A program made the position numbers and the translations under genes. Positions 17,594 to 25,729 of a stretch of 64,000 nucleotides of DNA are shown here, in pieces (position 1 is the stretch's first letter; each line of letters opens with the position of its first letter). The stretch is from a candidate division SR1 bacterium (lineage in GTDB: Bacteria; Patescibacteriota; JACMRA01): assembly GCA_014377045.1 (NCBI GenBank), contig JACMQI010000036.1:1-64000 (forward strand), read 5' to 3'. The notes beneath the pieces were generated by a model that was not told the origin of the DNA, did no database searches, and worked only from the letters and a program-made list of their open reading frames with translations.

Positions 17594-18768
17594 CTACTGC
17601 TTTTTTACTTCATATGGATCTATTCCAATTCTCCAGCGTTGATTTGCTCCTCCATGACAGCTAAATAAATATATATATGAATCATAAGTATCTCCGTTAT
17701 AACTATCCCAGCATTGCCCAGATTCCATATTTCTAATTGTACTATTTTCACCCCAATACCATTTTTGATTTGGTCTTCCGTTACAATCTTTAAGCACAAT
17801 CTGATTATTTTCAGCTGCAAGACACCATTCGTTTACTCCTTTTATTTCACCTCCTCTTTGCCACTCCCAGGAAGATGTTATATTTTATTTTTCATTTCCT
17901 AGCATGATTCTTTCACCCCTTATTGGACGTGCCGTTTTAATAGCTAATTGCGATCCATAATAATTTATTTTACTCGCCCAATTATTATATTGTATATTAG
18001 GAACTGAATTTGTAGAAGTATTTGTAGTTCCTTCTACTGGGGTACCATTTTGACATTGATTTCCGATTAAATCACAGTCTTCAAAATATGTCGGAATTGA
18101 AGTCCCATTTTTGTTGACTTAAAAGTGAATATGTGGATCAGGAGTGCTACATTGAGTTACTAAATCTAGGCACGTATAGCCTGTATAACCTTCGATACCT
18201 AAGGGGGTTCCTTGATCTATATACTTACCTACCCATAAATCTAATGGTAGACTACCCCCGCGCATATGAAGATAGTAGGAAGTAGAGCCATCTGAGTGAT
18301 TTATTAAAATATGATTTCCGTGCCATACTCCGCCTTTGTTATAACAATCAGTATTTGAATTGCACCACTGATTCCATTTTCCATCAAAATTTATAGCCAC
18401 GATCGTACCATTTCGCGCTGATACAATAGTACCTCCTGGCGATCTCATATCGAGAGCGTAAACACCTTGATGGCTAAAGATACCATTATAACTCTGATCC
18501 TGATATACTCTAGAACCTGCAGCAAATAGAAGTCTCCATGATTCATCACCAAAGTTGAATTTTAAAACAGTTTTAATAGTGTTAGGAGTTATTTTACTAT
18601 AGTTTGCGCTATTTTGTAATTTAATTTCTCGTATTCTATTAGATGGCTATTATCATTCATTTCATTCATATCTTCGTCTTTCGATAATGCCGAAATAGGA
18701 AGTAAAAAGACTCCAATTAAAACTATAAAGCATAATGTAGCAGTTTTAAAAACTCTCTTAAAAAACAT
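17594..18768 (-). pseudogene. broken secreted M23 peptidase with ricin-type lectin domain
   Basis: An ATG at 18768 opens a signal peptide (MFFKRVFKTATLCFIVLIGV, ending PISALS). The reading frame shifts by one base between 18589 and 18646. The following frame encodes an M23/LytM metallopeptidase: SHQGVYALDM, GNHILINHSDGSTSYYLHM, and the HxH motif in DPHIHF. An in-frame TAA at 18119 interrupts HF*VNKNGTS, where AAA (Lys) would fit. The frame then stays open to a second TAA at 17885, and a ricin domain follows (CLAAENNQIVLKDCNGRPNQKW and ANQRWRI). One frameshift plus two stops argue for recent inactivation. Its promoter is still recognisable. Confidence 0.85.
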
Positions 18769-18779
18769 ATTATAGCTTA

Positions 18780-18808
18780 ATTATGATATAAGGAAGTTAC
18801 TTAGTCAA
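18780..18808 (-). promoter_or_regulatory. surviving promoter of the broken M23-ricin gene
   Basis: TTGACT (18803-18808), 17-bp spacer, CATAAT (18780-18785). The original ATG at 18768 lies 11 bp beyond the -10 box. Confidence 0.5.
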
Positions 18809-19109
18809 AACTACTTAAAAAATAGCCTAATTATAATACTAACTAGACTATTTGTTTAATGCTACTTAAAATACGTTTTTTTGATGAATATTATTCTCTA
18901 ACACTAGTTTGATCAATCATAACAATCAAATAAAAATACTTTGTAATTGCAACCTTACTTATACATGCTTGTACCAATACTAATTTACTTAAAAATGAAA
19001 ATTTTAATATGATTTCTCATGGAAATATTCAAATATAGCAGTATAAATCAATTGCAATATAGAAAATTCAAACTAACTAAGACTATAAAAAATACCCAAA
19101 GAAAAATTA
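18809..19109. other. intergenic region, nothing recognised
   Basis: AT-rich stretch between the broken M23-ricin gene's promoter and the 3' end of rpsO. I see no open frame with a start, no tRNA and no convincing hairpin. Confidence 0.5.
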
Positions 19110-19385
19110 TTAATGATTATACTTTAAATTATTTGCTAATGCAGTTTTTTTATACCTTGCTTGGCTTATAGAAGACAAATATCTTAGTAGTGATTTTCTC
19201 TTTCCGACTTTTTTGAGTAAACCTCTTCTGGAAGAAAAATCTTTTGGATTAATTTTTAGATGCTCAGTTAACTGGAGTATACTTTCTGTAAGAATGGCAA
19301 TTTGAACTTCTGGAGTTCCTGTATCTGTTTCATGGATTTGGTGTTTAGAAATTATTTTTGATTTTAGTGCATTAACTTTTGGCAT
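19110..19385 (-). CDS. rpsO: ribosomal protein uS15
   Basis: A 91-residue small-subunit protein that binds 16S rRNA in the platform. It has the canonical core: [17 protein letters not shown], then LTEHLK...HD-region equivalent [23 protein letters not shown]. Length is normal. It follows lemA by 27 bp and is probably co-transcribed with it. The adjacent pnp gene found in many bacteria is absent here. No Shine-Dalgarno sequence is visible. Confidence 0.97.
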   Translation of the reverse strand: MPKVNALKSKIISKHQIHETDTGTPEVQIAILTESILQLTEHLKINPKDFSSRRGLLKKVGKRKSLLRYLSSISQARYKKTALANNLKYNH

Positions 19386-19412
19386 AATATATTGTACAGT
19401 TTAAGGTAGTAT

Positions 19413-19976
19413 TTAAAATTTAACTTGGGGATTTTTTCTTTCTTCAGTAGGATTCTCTAATTCAAAAAAAAGTTCCGGTTTTGCACCAGCAAGTCCTTTA
19501 AATAATAATGCTGGAAACTGGTCCTGTTGGGCATTATAGTCTGTCACAACTTGATTATAAAACCTACGTGCAGCTAAAACTCGATCTTCGGTATTTGTAA
19601 GTTCTGTCTGGAGAGCCAAAAAGTTTTGGTTTGACTTAAGATCAGGATAATTCTCTGAAAGAGCAAAGAGTTGCCTGAGTGCCCCACTTAATTGATTTTC
19701 AGCGTCTGCTTTTTCTGAAGATAGCCCTGATATACTGACAGCTTGATTTCTAGCCTGAATAACTTTTTCGAGTGTCTCTTGTTCAAAATTTTTAGAGCCT
19801 TTCACAGATTCTACAAGATTTGGAATTAAATCATATCTTCTCTTTAATTGAACATCGATATCGCTGGCAGCTTCTCGAACTCTAGTTTTGAGTGTGATTA
19901 AGCCATTGTAAGTGGTGACAGCTACTATTGCTAAAATAACAATAATACCTAAGAAAATCAGTAATGATGTACCCAT
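19413..19976 (-). CDS. lemA: LemA family membrane protein
   Basis: A LemA protein of 187 residues: one N-terminal membrane helix followed by a long alpha-helical cytoplasmic or peripheral domain with the family signature RVREAASDIDVQLKRRYDLI and VIQARNQA. The family's role is unclear. I place the start at the ATG at 19976. A longer in-frame reading starts with TTG at 20030, but that TTG is the -35 box of the promoter. Confidence 0.9.
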   Translation of the reverse strand: MGTSLLIFLGIIVILAIVAVTTYNGLITLKTRVREAASDIDVQLKRRYDLIPNLVESVKGSKNFEQETLEKVIQARNQAVSISGLSSEKADAENQLSGALRQLFALSENYPDLKSNQNFLALQTELTNTEDRVLAARRFYNQVVTDYNAQQDQFPALLFKGLAGAKPELFFELENPTEERKNPQVKF

Positions 19977-20000
19977 ATTAATAATAAATAATGTAATATC

Positions 20001-20030
20001 ATAATACACGACCTGAACCAATTTTGTCAA
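20001..20030 (-). promoter_or_regulatory. promoter of lemA-rpsO
   Basis: TTGACA (20025-20030), 18-bp spacer, TATTAT (20001-20006). The 5' UTR to the ATG at 19976 is about 18 nt. It fixes the lemA start. Confidence 0.8.
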
Positions 20031-20064
20031 GGGTTTTTATTCTTAACATGCCAATACTATAAGC

Positions 20065-21225
20065 CTAAAGTCCAAGATCTCGATTAATTTGTTTTACTTT
20101 TTCTATATTTTGACTATGTCCTGATTCATCTGTAGCAAAATACACTTTGCCAGTAACATCAGCAACAAAGTAAATGTAATTATTCTGCGCAGGGCTTAAG
20201 GCTGCTGAAATATTGTCAAAATCAGGGTTTGAAATAGGACCAATTGGATAACCATTAACTAGATATGTATTGTATTTGGTTAAAGCTAATGGATTGTCAA
20301 GAAATATACAATCTTTAACCTTAAACGTTTGTTGGCAGATATCATATCCATGACCGTAGGTAGCTGTAACATCAGATTGCCATTTAATATCTTGTTCTGT
20401 ACGATTAAAAAGGGCACCGGCTATATTTTTACGCTCAGACTGAAGCTCGCTTCTATTTGAATCCGTCACCCCTTTTGTCCTTCCTGACTCTTTTTCAAGA
20501 ACAGAAGCAAGTGTTAATGTTTTATAAAAACTATCTATATCTGGCTTATTTTTTAGTTTTTGCCAAACTTTAATATTGAAATTTTCCAATAATTTTAAAA
20601 AAATATCTTCTGGCTTACTATTTTTAAAAAATGTATATGTGTCAGGATATAAGTAGCCTTCAAAATAATATTTAGCGCAATTTTTTAAATTTCCATAATT
20701 ACAATTAAGCTTATTTGGAAGAAAATCAAACTTAAACTTGGACGCATTTAATGGATCGCTGGCAAATTTTACCAATTCAGACTTTTTTATGATTTCTTTT
20801 TGTTCCAAAATATCGAACATTTGGTCGAGAGTCACACCTTCTTTAAAAGTCACAATGGCTTTAGGTTGGCTTCCAAATCTTCTTACTTCTTCAGCCTTTT
20901 TTTGAGAAATTAAGTCTATCTGCTTTAAAATATCTTCACTAGTTGCGGGAACAGTTAGAATATAATCACCTAACTGAATAGGCTCAGTCTTTTGAAGTTT
21001 AGCTTTTAGTAAAAAAATATCTTTATTACTTATCACTCCATCTTTTTCTAGTTTATCCGCAAATGAAGTTAGCGTTGTGTCTTCCTTAGACTGTAGAGTA
21101 TACTGATTTTTAGCAAAATTATTTGGATAACTGTTCCAAACATTGTACGCAAATACTGAAGAGCTGATCAGTACTGCAAATATAACGATAAATAAAAACA
21201 GTTTGATTTTAGAAGATGAAGACAT
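20065..21225 (-). CDS. mltG: endolytic murein transglycosylase MltG
   Basis: A 386-residue YceG/MltG protein that cleaves nascent glycan strands and is thought to terminate their growth. It has an N-terminal anchor (about 8-28), a LysM-like N-terminal half, and a catalytic half with ASVLEKESG containing the active Glu, a KWQSDVTATYG segment, and the C-terminal YNTYLVNGYPIGPISNPD and NYIYFVADVTGKVYFA blocks. Length is typical. It is divergent from the exonuclease gene. A TTGACA lies at 21274-21279 but its -10 box is ambiguous. Confidence 0.93.
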   Translation of the reverse strand: MSSSSKIKLFLFIVIFAVLISSSVFAYNVWNSYPNNFAKNQYTLQSKEDTTLTSFADKLEKDGVISNKDIFLLKAKLQKTEPIQLGDYILTVPATSEDILKQIDLISQKKAEEVRRFGSQPKAIVTFKEGVTLDQMFDILEQKEIIKKSELVKFASDPLNASKFKFDFLPNKLNCNYGNLKNCAKYYFEGYLYPDTYTFFKNSKPEDIFLKLLENFNIKVWQKLKNKPDIDSFYKTLTLASVLEKESGRTKGVTDSNRSELQSERKNIAGALFNRTEQDIKWQSDVTATYGHGYDICQQTFKVKDCIFLDNPLALTKYNTYLVNGYPIGPISNPDFDNISAALSPAQNNYIYFVADVTGKVYFATDESGHSQNIEKVKQINRDLGL

Positions 21226-21290
21226 GAAGATAAAATAAATTTACTAATTTATAGTTATCAAACCAACAGTGCTTGTCAATGGTACCCATA

Positions 21291-21319
21291 TTGACGAAAA
21301 TGTAGAATTAAGTTATTTA
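21291..21319 (+). promoter_or_regulatory. leaderless promoter of the exonuclease/DinG-like gene
   Basis: TTGACG (21291-21296), 17-bp spacer, TATTTA (21314-21319), six bases, then ATG at 21326. It excludes the upstream GTG reading at 21269. Confidence 0.65.
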
Positions 21320-21325
21320 TTTAAA

Positions 21326-23467
21326 ATGAAACTACTATTTTTAGATACTGAAACTTCAGGATTAAATCCAAACAGTGGACAGATTATAGAAATTGGGGCC
21401 ATTTTGACAACTTTAGATACTACAAGTCTTAAAATAACCATCGATTCTAAGTTTGAAGATTTGATAGCTTTGAGATCGCAAATGGACGATAGAATTACTC
21501 GTATTACAGGGATCACGAGTGAGGAGCTTTTTGTGGCAAAACCAATCCATAAAGTTCAAGAAAAATGGTTTGAATTTTTAAGAGATTGTCCTGAAAACAT
21601 AGTAATAATCGGCCACTCACTTCAATTCGATCTTGATTTTCTCAAAGCTGAAAGCTGGTTTTTACCTGAAAAATATATATTTTGTGATTCACTTGATATC
21701 TCGAAGATATTGTTGCCCACTTGTAACGCTGTAAACTTAGAATACTTAGTAGAAAAATTAAAACTAGAACCTCAAAGAAATCAACTAGAACAGCTTGGCA
21801 TAACTGATAAAACTCTACTGAAGCATCATCGAGCATTATATGATACAATAGCTTGTGTTAATTTAGTGCAGAATCTGTTCAATATATTAAGTAAAAGTAA
21901 TTTTGATCAAGTTGCATACAAGACTATTTTAGAAGAATTTATACCTATTGATACATCTTTCTTTTCTAAAAGTATTTCAAAACATAACATTTCGAATGAA
22001 CCAAAAATAGATATTCTGCAAGAAAATAAACAAAAGGTTTCTATTCATTTTGATGGAAGTGTGATTCAAGATGGGTTGTACGATAAAATAAATAAGCCTA
22101 CAAGCCAAATTTTTATTGGTAAAATGGTTGAATACTTAAAGCTGAGCTTACCTCGCAACCTTAAACAAATCGTACTTCAAATTTATGTAATATCCGTTTT
22201 AAATATATCTAATAACAAACAATCTCTCAAAATCCACACAAAAAATGCTACAGAATTATTATTCGCTAATAAAATTTATGATTCAATTGTTTCTATAGAT
22301 AACTTAATAGACATATCACATTTAACATCTATTATATCACCTTTTGAAGCAATTATAAGCCAAATAAAATATGTTTCTGAACACAATTATAAACTATCAG
22401 TTTTTATTTCTTTGTTAGAGATATATTATGATATTTTAAAGTCCGAAAAGTCTGAAGATCCATTATTAGTAAAAATCCAAGAGATAATAGTTTGCTACGA
22501 CTTTTTACTACTAAATTTACAACAATTTTGGCAAAAGAGTGAATATTTTTACACTCCCAATCAGCTTAAACCAGAAGAAGAGATTATAAGAAAAAAAATT
22601 ACGGAAATGTATCATCTTTTTTCTCGATTTGATCCAAATATGTTAAAAGAAACTAACCCAATCACAGCTCAACTAAAATACAGCATAATAGCTGAATATT
22701 TAAGTTTTTTTGACCAATCGGGTAAGTTGCAAATTGCTCCCAGTAATAAATTACTATTTAGGAACCAAGGTATGCAAATTAGTATTAGTACCTTTGTATA
22801 TCAATTCAATTTAAACACGATCTTTGAGAAAACTATGAATCAATATAATTCTCATATTCTAGAAACTTATCTCAAGAAAGAAGATTTTACAGCATTGTTA
22901 AAATTAACAGGATTACAAAAAATAATAGATGAATACTCATCTAAAATAACCGTTGTATACTTAAATAATCCTAACTGTAACATCATTTTTAATGATACTA
23001 AAGCTAATGTTAAACTAAGTGATTTTTTAGAAGAAAGAAAAGAAATCGTAAATTTAGAAAATAAGTACTCCCTGCTCCTCTGTGGACAAAATTCAAGTCT
23101 AAAAGAAATCGAGCGACAATTCACTCAAGATTATGAACCGGATGAATATTTTGTACTAGGCGAATCAGGTAGTTTGACTAAAGTAGTATCCAAAATGATA
23201 AAAAATCAAAAATCTATGGTGGCTATCAAAAACGGTGACTTTTATTATCTGTCACGATATCTAGATCTAATAGAATTTGCTGAGATCTGGATAATTAATC
23301 AACCATATTTTCCTATTCACAAATATTGGCAAACCTTATCCCTCAATTCTACCGATAAAGACGAGTATATGCACAAATTAAAATGGCTATACTTAAAATC
23401 ACAAACAGGATTTATATCAGCTAAAACTGGACTAGATATCAATTTTCTAAAAAGTTACCGAGTTTGA
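21326..23467 (+). CDS. DEDDh exonuclease fused to a degenerate DinG-like helicase
   Basis: A 713-residue protein. Residues 1-180 are a DnaQ-type 3'-5' exonuclease: FLDTETSGLNPNSGQIIEIG, then GHSLQFDLDFL and the HHRALYDT motif. The remaining 530 residues follow the layout of DinG/XPD helicases (a Q-motif-like segment, a region aligning with the strand after Walker A around KIHTKNATELLF, and a C-terminal WIINQPYFPIHKYW like the family's KLPFxxPxxP). No Walker A GxGKT, DEAH or Cys cluster is present. B. subtilis DinG has the same exonuclease-helicase order. The inference is an active nuclease with a helicase domain that lost ATPase function. The start was chosen by promoter position. Confidence 0.75.
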   Translation: MKLLFLDTETSGLNPNSGQIIEIGAILTTLDTTSLKITIDSKFEDLIALRSQMDDRITRITGITSEELFVAKPIHKVQEKWFEFLRDCPENIVIIGHSLQFDLDFLKAESWFLPEKYIFCDSLDISKILLPTCNAVNLEYLVEKLKLEPQRNQLEQLGITDKTLLKHHRALYDTIACVNLVQNLFNILSKSNFDQVAYKTILEEFIPIDTSFFSKSISKHNISNEPKIDILQENKQKVSIHFDGSVIQDGLYDKINKPTSQIFIGKMVEYLKLSLPRNLKQIVLQIYVISVLNISNNKQSLKIHTKNATELLFANKIYDSIVSIDNLIDISHLTSIISPFEAIISQIKYVSEHNYKLSVFISLLEIYYDILKSEKSEDPLLVKIQEIIVCYDFLLLNLQQFWQKSEYFYTPNQLKPEEEIIRKKITEMYHLFSRFDPNMLKETNPITAQLKYSIIAEYLSFFDQSGKLQIAPSNKLLFRNQGMQISISTFVYQFNLNTIFEKTMNQYNSHILETYLKKEDFTALLKLTGLQKIIDEYSSKITVVYLNNPNCNIIFNDTKANVKLSDFLEERKEIVNLENKYSLLLCGQNSSLKEIERQFTQDYEPDEYFVLGESGSLTKVVSKMIKNQKSMVAIKNGDFYYLSRYLDLIEFAEIWIINQPYFPIHKYWQTLSLNSTDKDEYMHKLKWLYLKSQTGFISAKTGLDINFLKSYRV

Positions 23468-23504
23468 CAAGATGAGTTAGAGCAACCATAAAAATACTAC
23501 TGTA

Positions 23505-24137
23505 GTGACTAAAATTCTAAAACAATATCCAACTTTACTTAAGTATGTAACTTGGGGATTAATTATTTTATTGCTACCTTTATCAATTTACACAATTCAA
23601 GAAATGTTTTTTAGGTCGAATAAAAATGAGACTAGTATTGCGATGGTACTAGGTGCAGGAATAATAAATAACGAATTGCCTACTAAGGTTTTAGAAAAAC
23701 GATTAGAAAGTGCTATAAAATTATATAACGAAAAAAAGATTACGAAGATCTTGGTCAGTGGAGACAATAGTAGTGTGTCGCATAATGAACCTGAAGTAAT
23801 GCAAAATTATCTGATCAAAAATGGAATTCCAGAGCGAGACATTATACAAGACTACGGAGGTCGCCGAACAATCGATAGTTGCTGGCGAGCCAAAAATGTA
23901 TTTAAAGTAAAAAATCTATATTTAATTAGTCAAAATTTCCATTTACCACGAGCATCATTTTTATGTAGGAACCAAAATATCGGAGTTATACCAGAGCCTG
24001 CCATTAACAGCACATTAGGAATAGAATTCAATGGTTTTGTACGTGAAATTCCAGCAAGCTGGGTAGCGCTTTGGGAAACATCTAGTAGTTATGAACCTGA
24101 AATAAAAGGAAATGGAAGTGAACAGAGTATAAATTAG
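23505..24137 (+). CDS. SanA/YdcF-like DUF218 membrane protein
   Basis: A 210-residue protein with an N-terminal membrane helix (about 13-32) and a DUF218 domain: AMVLGAGIINNELPTKVLEKRL, KILVSGDN, the ERDIIQDYGGRRTIDSCWRA segment and the LISQNFHLPRASFLC block. SanA-like members are linked to envelope integrity and lipid carrier metabolism, but their reaction is not settled. The start is GTG. It begins 37 bp after the exonuclease gene; a TTGACA overlaps that gene's stop codon and may give independent expression. Confidence 0.82.
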   Translation: MTKILKQYPTLLKYVTWGLIILLLPLSIYTIQEMFFRSNKNETSIAMVLGAGIINNELPTKVLEKRLESAIKLYNEKKITKILVSGDNSSVSHNEPEVMQNYLIKNGIPERDIIQDYGGRRTIDSCWRAKNVFKVKNLYLISQNFHLPRASFLCRNQNIGVIPEPAINSTLGIEFNGFVREIPASWVALWETSSSYEPEIKGNGSEQSIN

Positions 24138-24140
24138 CTC

Positions 24141-24169
24141 TTGACAAATGGTAAAAATTAGGTTATTGT
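24141..24169 (+). promoter_or_regulatory. promoter of the 102-residue protein
   Basis: TTGACA (24141-24146), 17-bp spacer, TATTGT (24164-24169). The 5' UTR is about 32 nt. It sits immediately after the DUF218 stop. Confidence 0.7.
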
Positions 24170-24207
24170 ATCTGTAGTACTATTTCTATAATTAGAAAAT
24201 ATTTGTC

Positions 24208-24516
24208 ATGAATAAGGAATTGCTGTCTATTTTTCTTAGAGATTTTTGTGAACCAATCGGTTTCGAAAATGATTGTTTTGTATACTCACTTAAAAATAAA
24301 TATCTACCAAATAGAGGTATTCAATCTAAACCTAAAAATAACGGAGACTATTTTATTTTGATAAATAGTAGTGATTTCACTGTTTATGAATTGAGAAAGC
24401 TGAAAAATTTCTCGAATGAAACAGCTATAATGACAATACCAAATAAACCAGAATTATCTCTTTCTTCTGCAATTTTGCAACTTAGTGAAATGGATTATAA
24501 GAAATTTATTACTTAA
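24208..24516 (+). CDS. hypothetical 102-residue protein
   Basis: A soluble protein with no signal peptide or membrane helix. No family recognised. It is bracketed by its own promoter and a strong terminator, which supports a real monocistronic gene. Confidence 0.65.
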   Translation: MNKELLSIFLRDFCEPIGFENDCFVYSLKNKYLPNRGIQSKPKNNGDYFILINSSDFTVYELRKLKNFSNETAIMTIPNKPELSLSSAILQLSEMDYKKFIT

Positions 24517-24545
24517 CCAATAATTTATCTTTGAATGCAAACCAA

Positions 24546-24574
24546 TACCCTTGAAAATCAAGGGTAATTTTTTT
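24546..24574 (+). terminator. strong intrinsic terminator
   Basis: Perfect nine-pair stem TACCCTTGA (24546-24554) / TCAAGGGTA (24558-24566), 3-nt loop, then a T run to 24574. It serves the 102-residue gene. The T run touches the nusG stop codon on the other strand, so it may also reduce convergent transcription. Confidence 0.88.
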
Positions 24575-25193
24575 ACTCAATAACTCTTTTTACTTCCAAA
24601 ATATCAAGCTCGACTCGTGTCTCACGATCGAAAATAGAAAGAAGTACATCAATACGAGAATTTTGCGCATCTATACCACAGACTTTACCTTGCATATCTT
24701 TAAATGGACCGTCCACAACTTTCACTAGATCACCTAATTGGTAAAGAATATTCGATGCAGATTCAATAGTCTGGCCTTCTTTTAGTAGGTTTTCTTTAAG
24801 TCTATCTACATATCCATCTTCAAGAGCGACCGCATAATCTCCTGTGCCAGCAATTTTAGAAACATATTGGGTATTTTGCATTAGATAACCAACCTCTTTA
24901 TCTAAAATCATATGAACGTACATATATCCTGGATAAACTTTTTCTTGCTTTTCTAGTTTATCACCTTTTTTGTTGGTTTTGATGACTGTCTTTGATGGTA
25001 TAAAGAGCTCTAATATTTTATCTTCTAAAGCCAAATTTGAGATTTTTTGTTCTAACGTTTTTCTTACAGCATCTTCAAAACCAACATAAGTCTGAACAAT
25101 ATACCAATGAGGCTTGTTATCATTTGAAATAGTTTTGATTTCATTTACCGCATGTTTATCTTTATTGATAACGTTTTTTGATTGTGAAGCCAT
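24573..25193 (-). CDS. nusG: transcription termination/antitermination protein NusG
   Basis: A 206-residue NusG. The NGN domain includes HWYIVQTYVGFEDAVRKTLE and KVYPGYMYVHMILD; the C-terminal KOW domain has YQLGDLVKVVDGPFKDMQG. A charged N-terminal extension of about 25 residues precedes the NGN domain. It follows secE by 35 bp, the usual secE-nusG pair, but the ribosomal genes rplK/rplA that commonly follow are absent and the operon ends here. Confidence 0.96.
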   Translation of the reverse strand: MASQSKNVINKDKHAVNEIKTISNDNKPHWYIVQTYVGFEDAVRKTLEQKISNLALEDKILELFIPSKTVIKTNKKGDKLEKQEKVYPGYMYVHMILDKEVGYLMQNTQYVSKIAGTGDYAVALEDGYVDRLKENLLKEGQTIESASNILYQLGDLVKVVDGPFKDMQGKVCGIDAQNSRIDVLLSIFDRETRVELDILEVKRVIE

Positions 25194-25228
25194 AGCAAAA
25201 TTTGTATAGGATTTATTTTAAAAAAGTG

Positions 25229-25618
25229 TTAACCTCTAAAGCTTATATTTTTGACTAAATCAGTATTGCAATCTTTAAATCGATTGTTATTTTCATCTTT
25301 GTCGTTACTTGCGGCAGTAGTAATATTAGCCGTACACTGTACATACTTAAGACTTGAATCAAAAACATGATCTATTAAACCAATCGACAAAGCAAAAAAA
25401 GTAGTGAAAATAATGATAATGACTGACCAGTTTACAGTGTATTTAAAAGAAGGCCATTCAACTTTTTTCATTTCTTCTATAGTGCTAGCCAAAAAACCTG
25501 GTTTTTTCTCGAGTTTTTTCGGTAAGCTTCTATCTGAAGATGAATTTTTTTGTTCGACTTGCTTTTCAGTAAGTTCTGTTTGGCCGAGCGTGTTAGCTTT
25601 TGTTTGTCTAATTGCCAT
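25229..25618 (-). CDS. secE: preprotein translocase subunit SecE with C-terminal extension
   Basis: SecE stabilises SecY in the translocon. The core is present: STIEEMKKVEWPSFKYTVNW followed by one membrane helix (IIIIFTTFFALSIGLIDHVF). At 129 residues it is longer than minimal bacterial SecE (about 60-65): it has a Ser/Gln-rich N-terminal region and about 40 residues after the helix, with two Cys, that would lie outside the membrane. The start is the ATG at 25618; a longer TTG reading at 25669 begins in the -35 box. Confidence 0.9.
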   Translation of the reverse strand: MAIRQTKANTLGQTELTEKQVEQKNSSSDRSLPKKLEKKPGFLASTIEEMKKVEWPSFKYTVNWSVIIIIFTTFFALSIGLIDHVFDSSLKYVQCTANITTAASNDKDENNNRFKDCNTDLVKNISFRG

Positions 25619-25640
25619 GAGGTTAAGAATTAACCTTTCA

Positions 25641-25669
25641 ATATTGCAATATGTGTGCTTTTTTGTCAA
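25641..25669 (-). promoter_or_regulatory. promoter of secE-nusG
   Basis: TTGACA (25664-25669), 17-bp spacer, CAATAT (25641-25646). It excludes the TTG reading of secE that begins at 25669. Confidence 0.65.
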
Positions 25670-25687
25670 TAGCTAATTACTAGCCTG

Positions 25688-25718
25688 TTGACATCTAATA
25701 AAAATATACCAATATAGT
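25688..25718 (+). promoter_or_regulatory. promoter of the MurT-like ligase gene
   Basis: TTGACA (25688-25693), 19-bp spacer, TATAGT (25713-25718). The ATG follows at 25730. It is back to back with the secE promoter. Confidence 0.6.
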
Positions 25719-25729
25719 TAAAAGTATTT

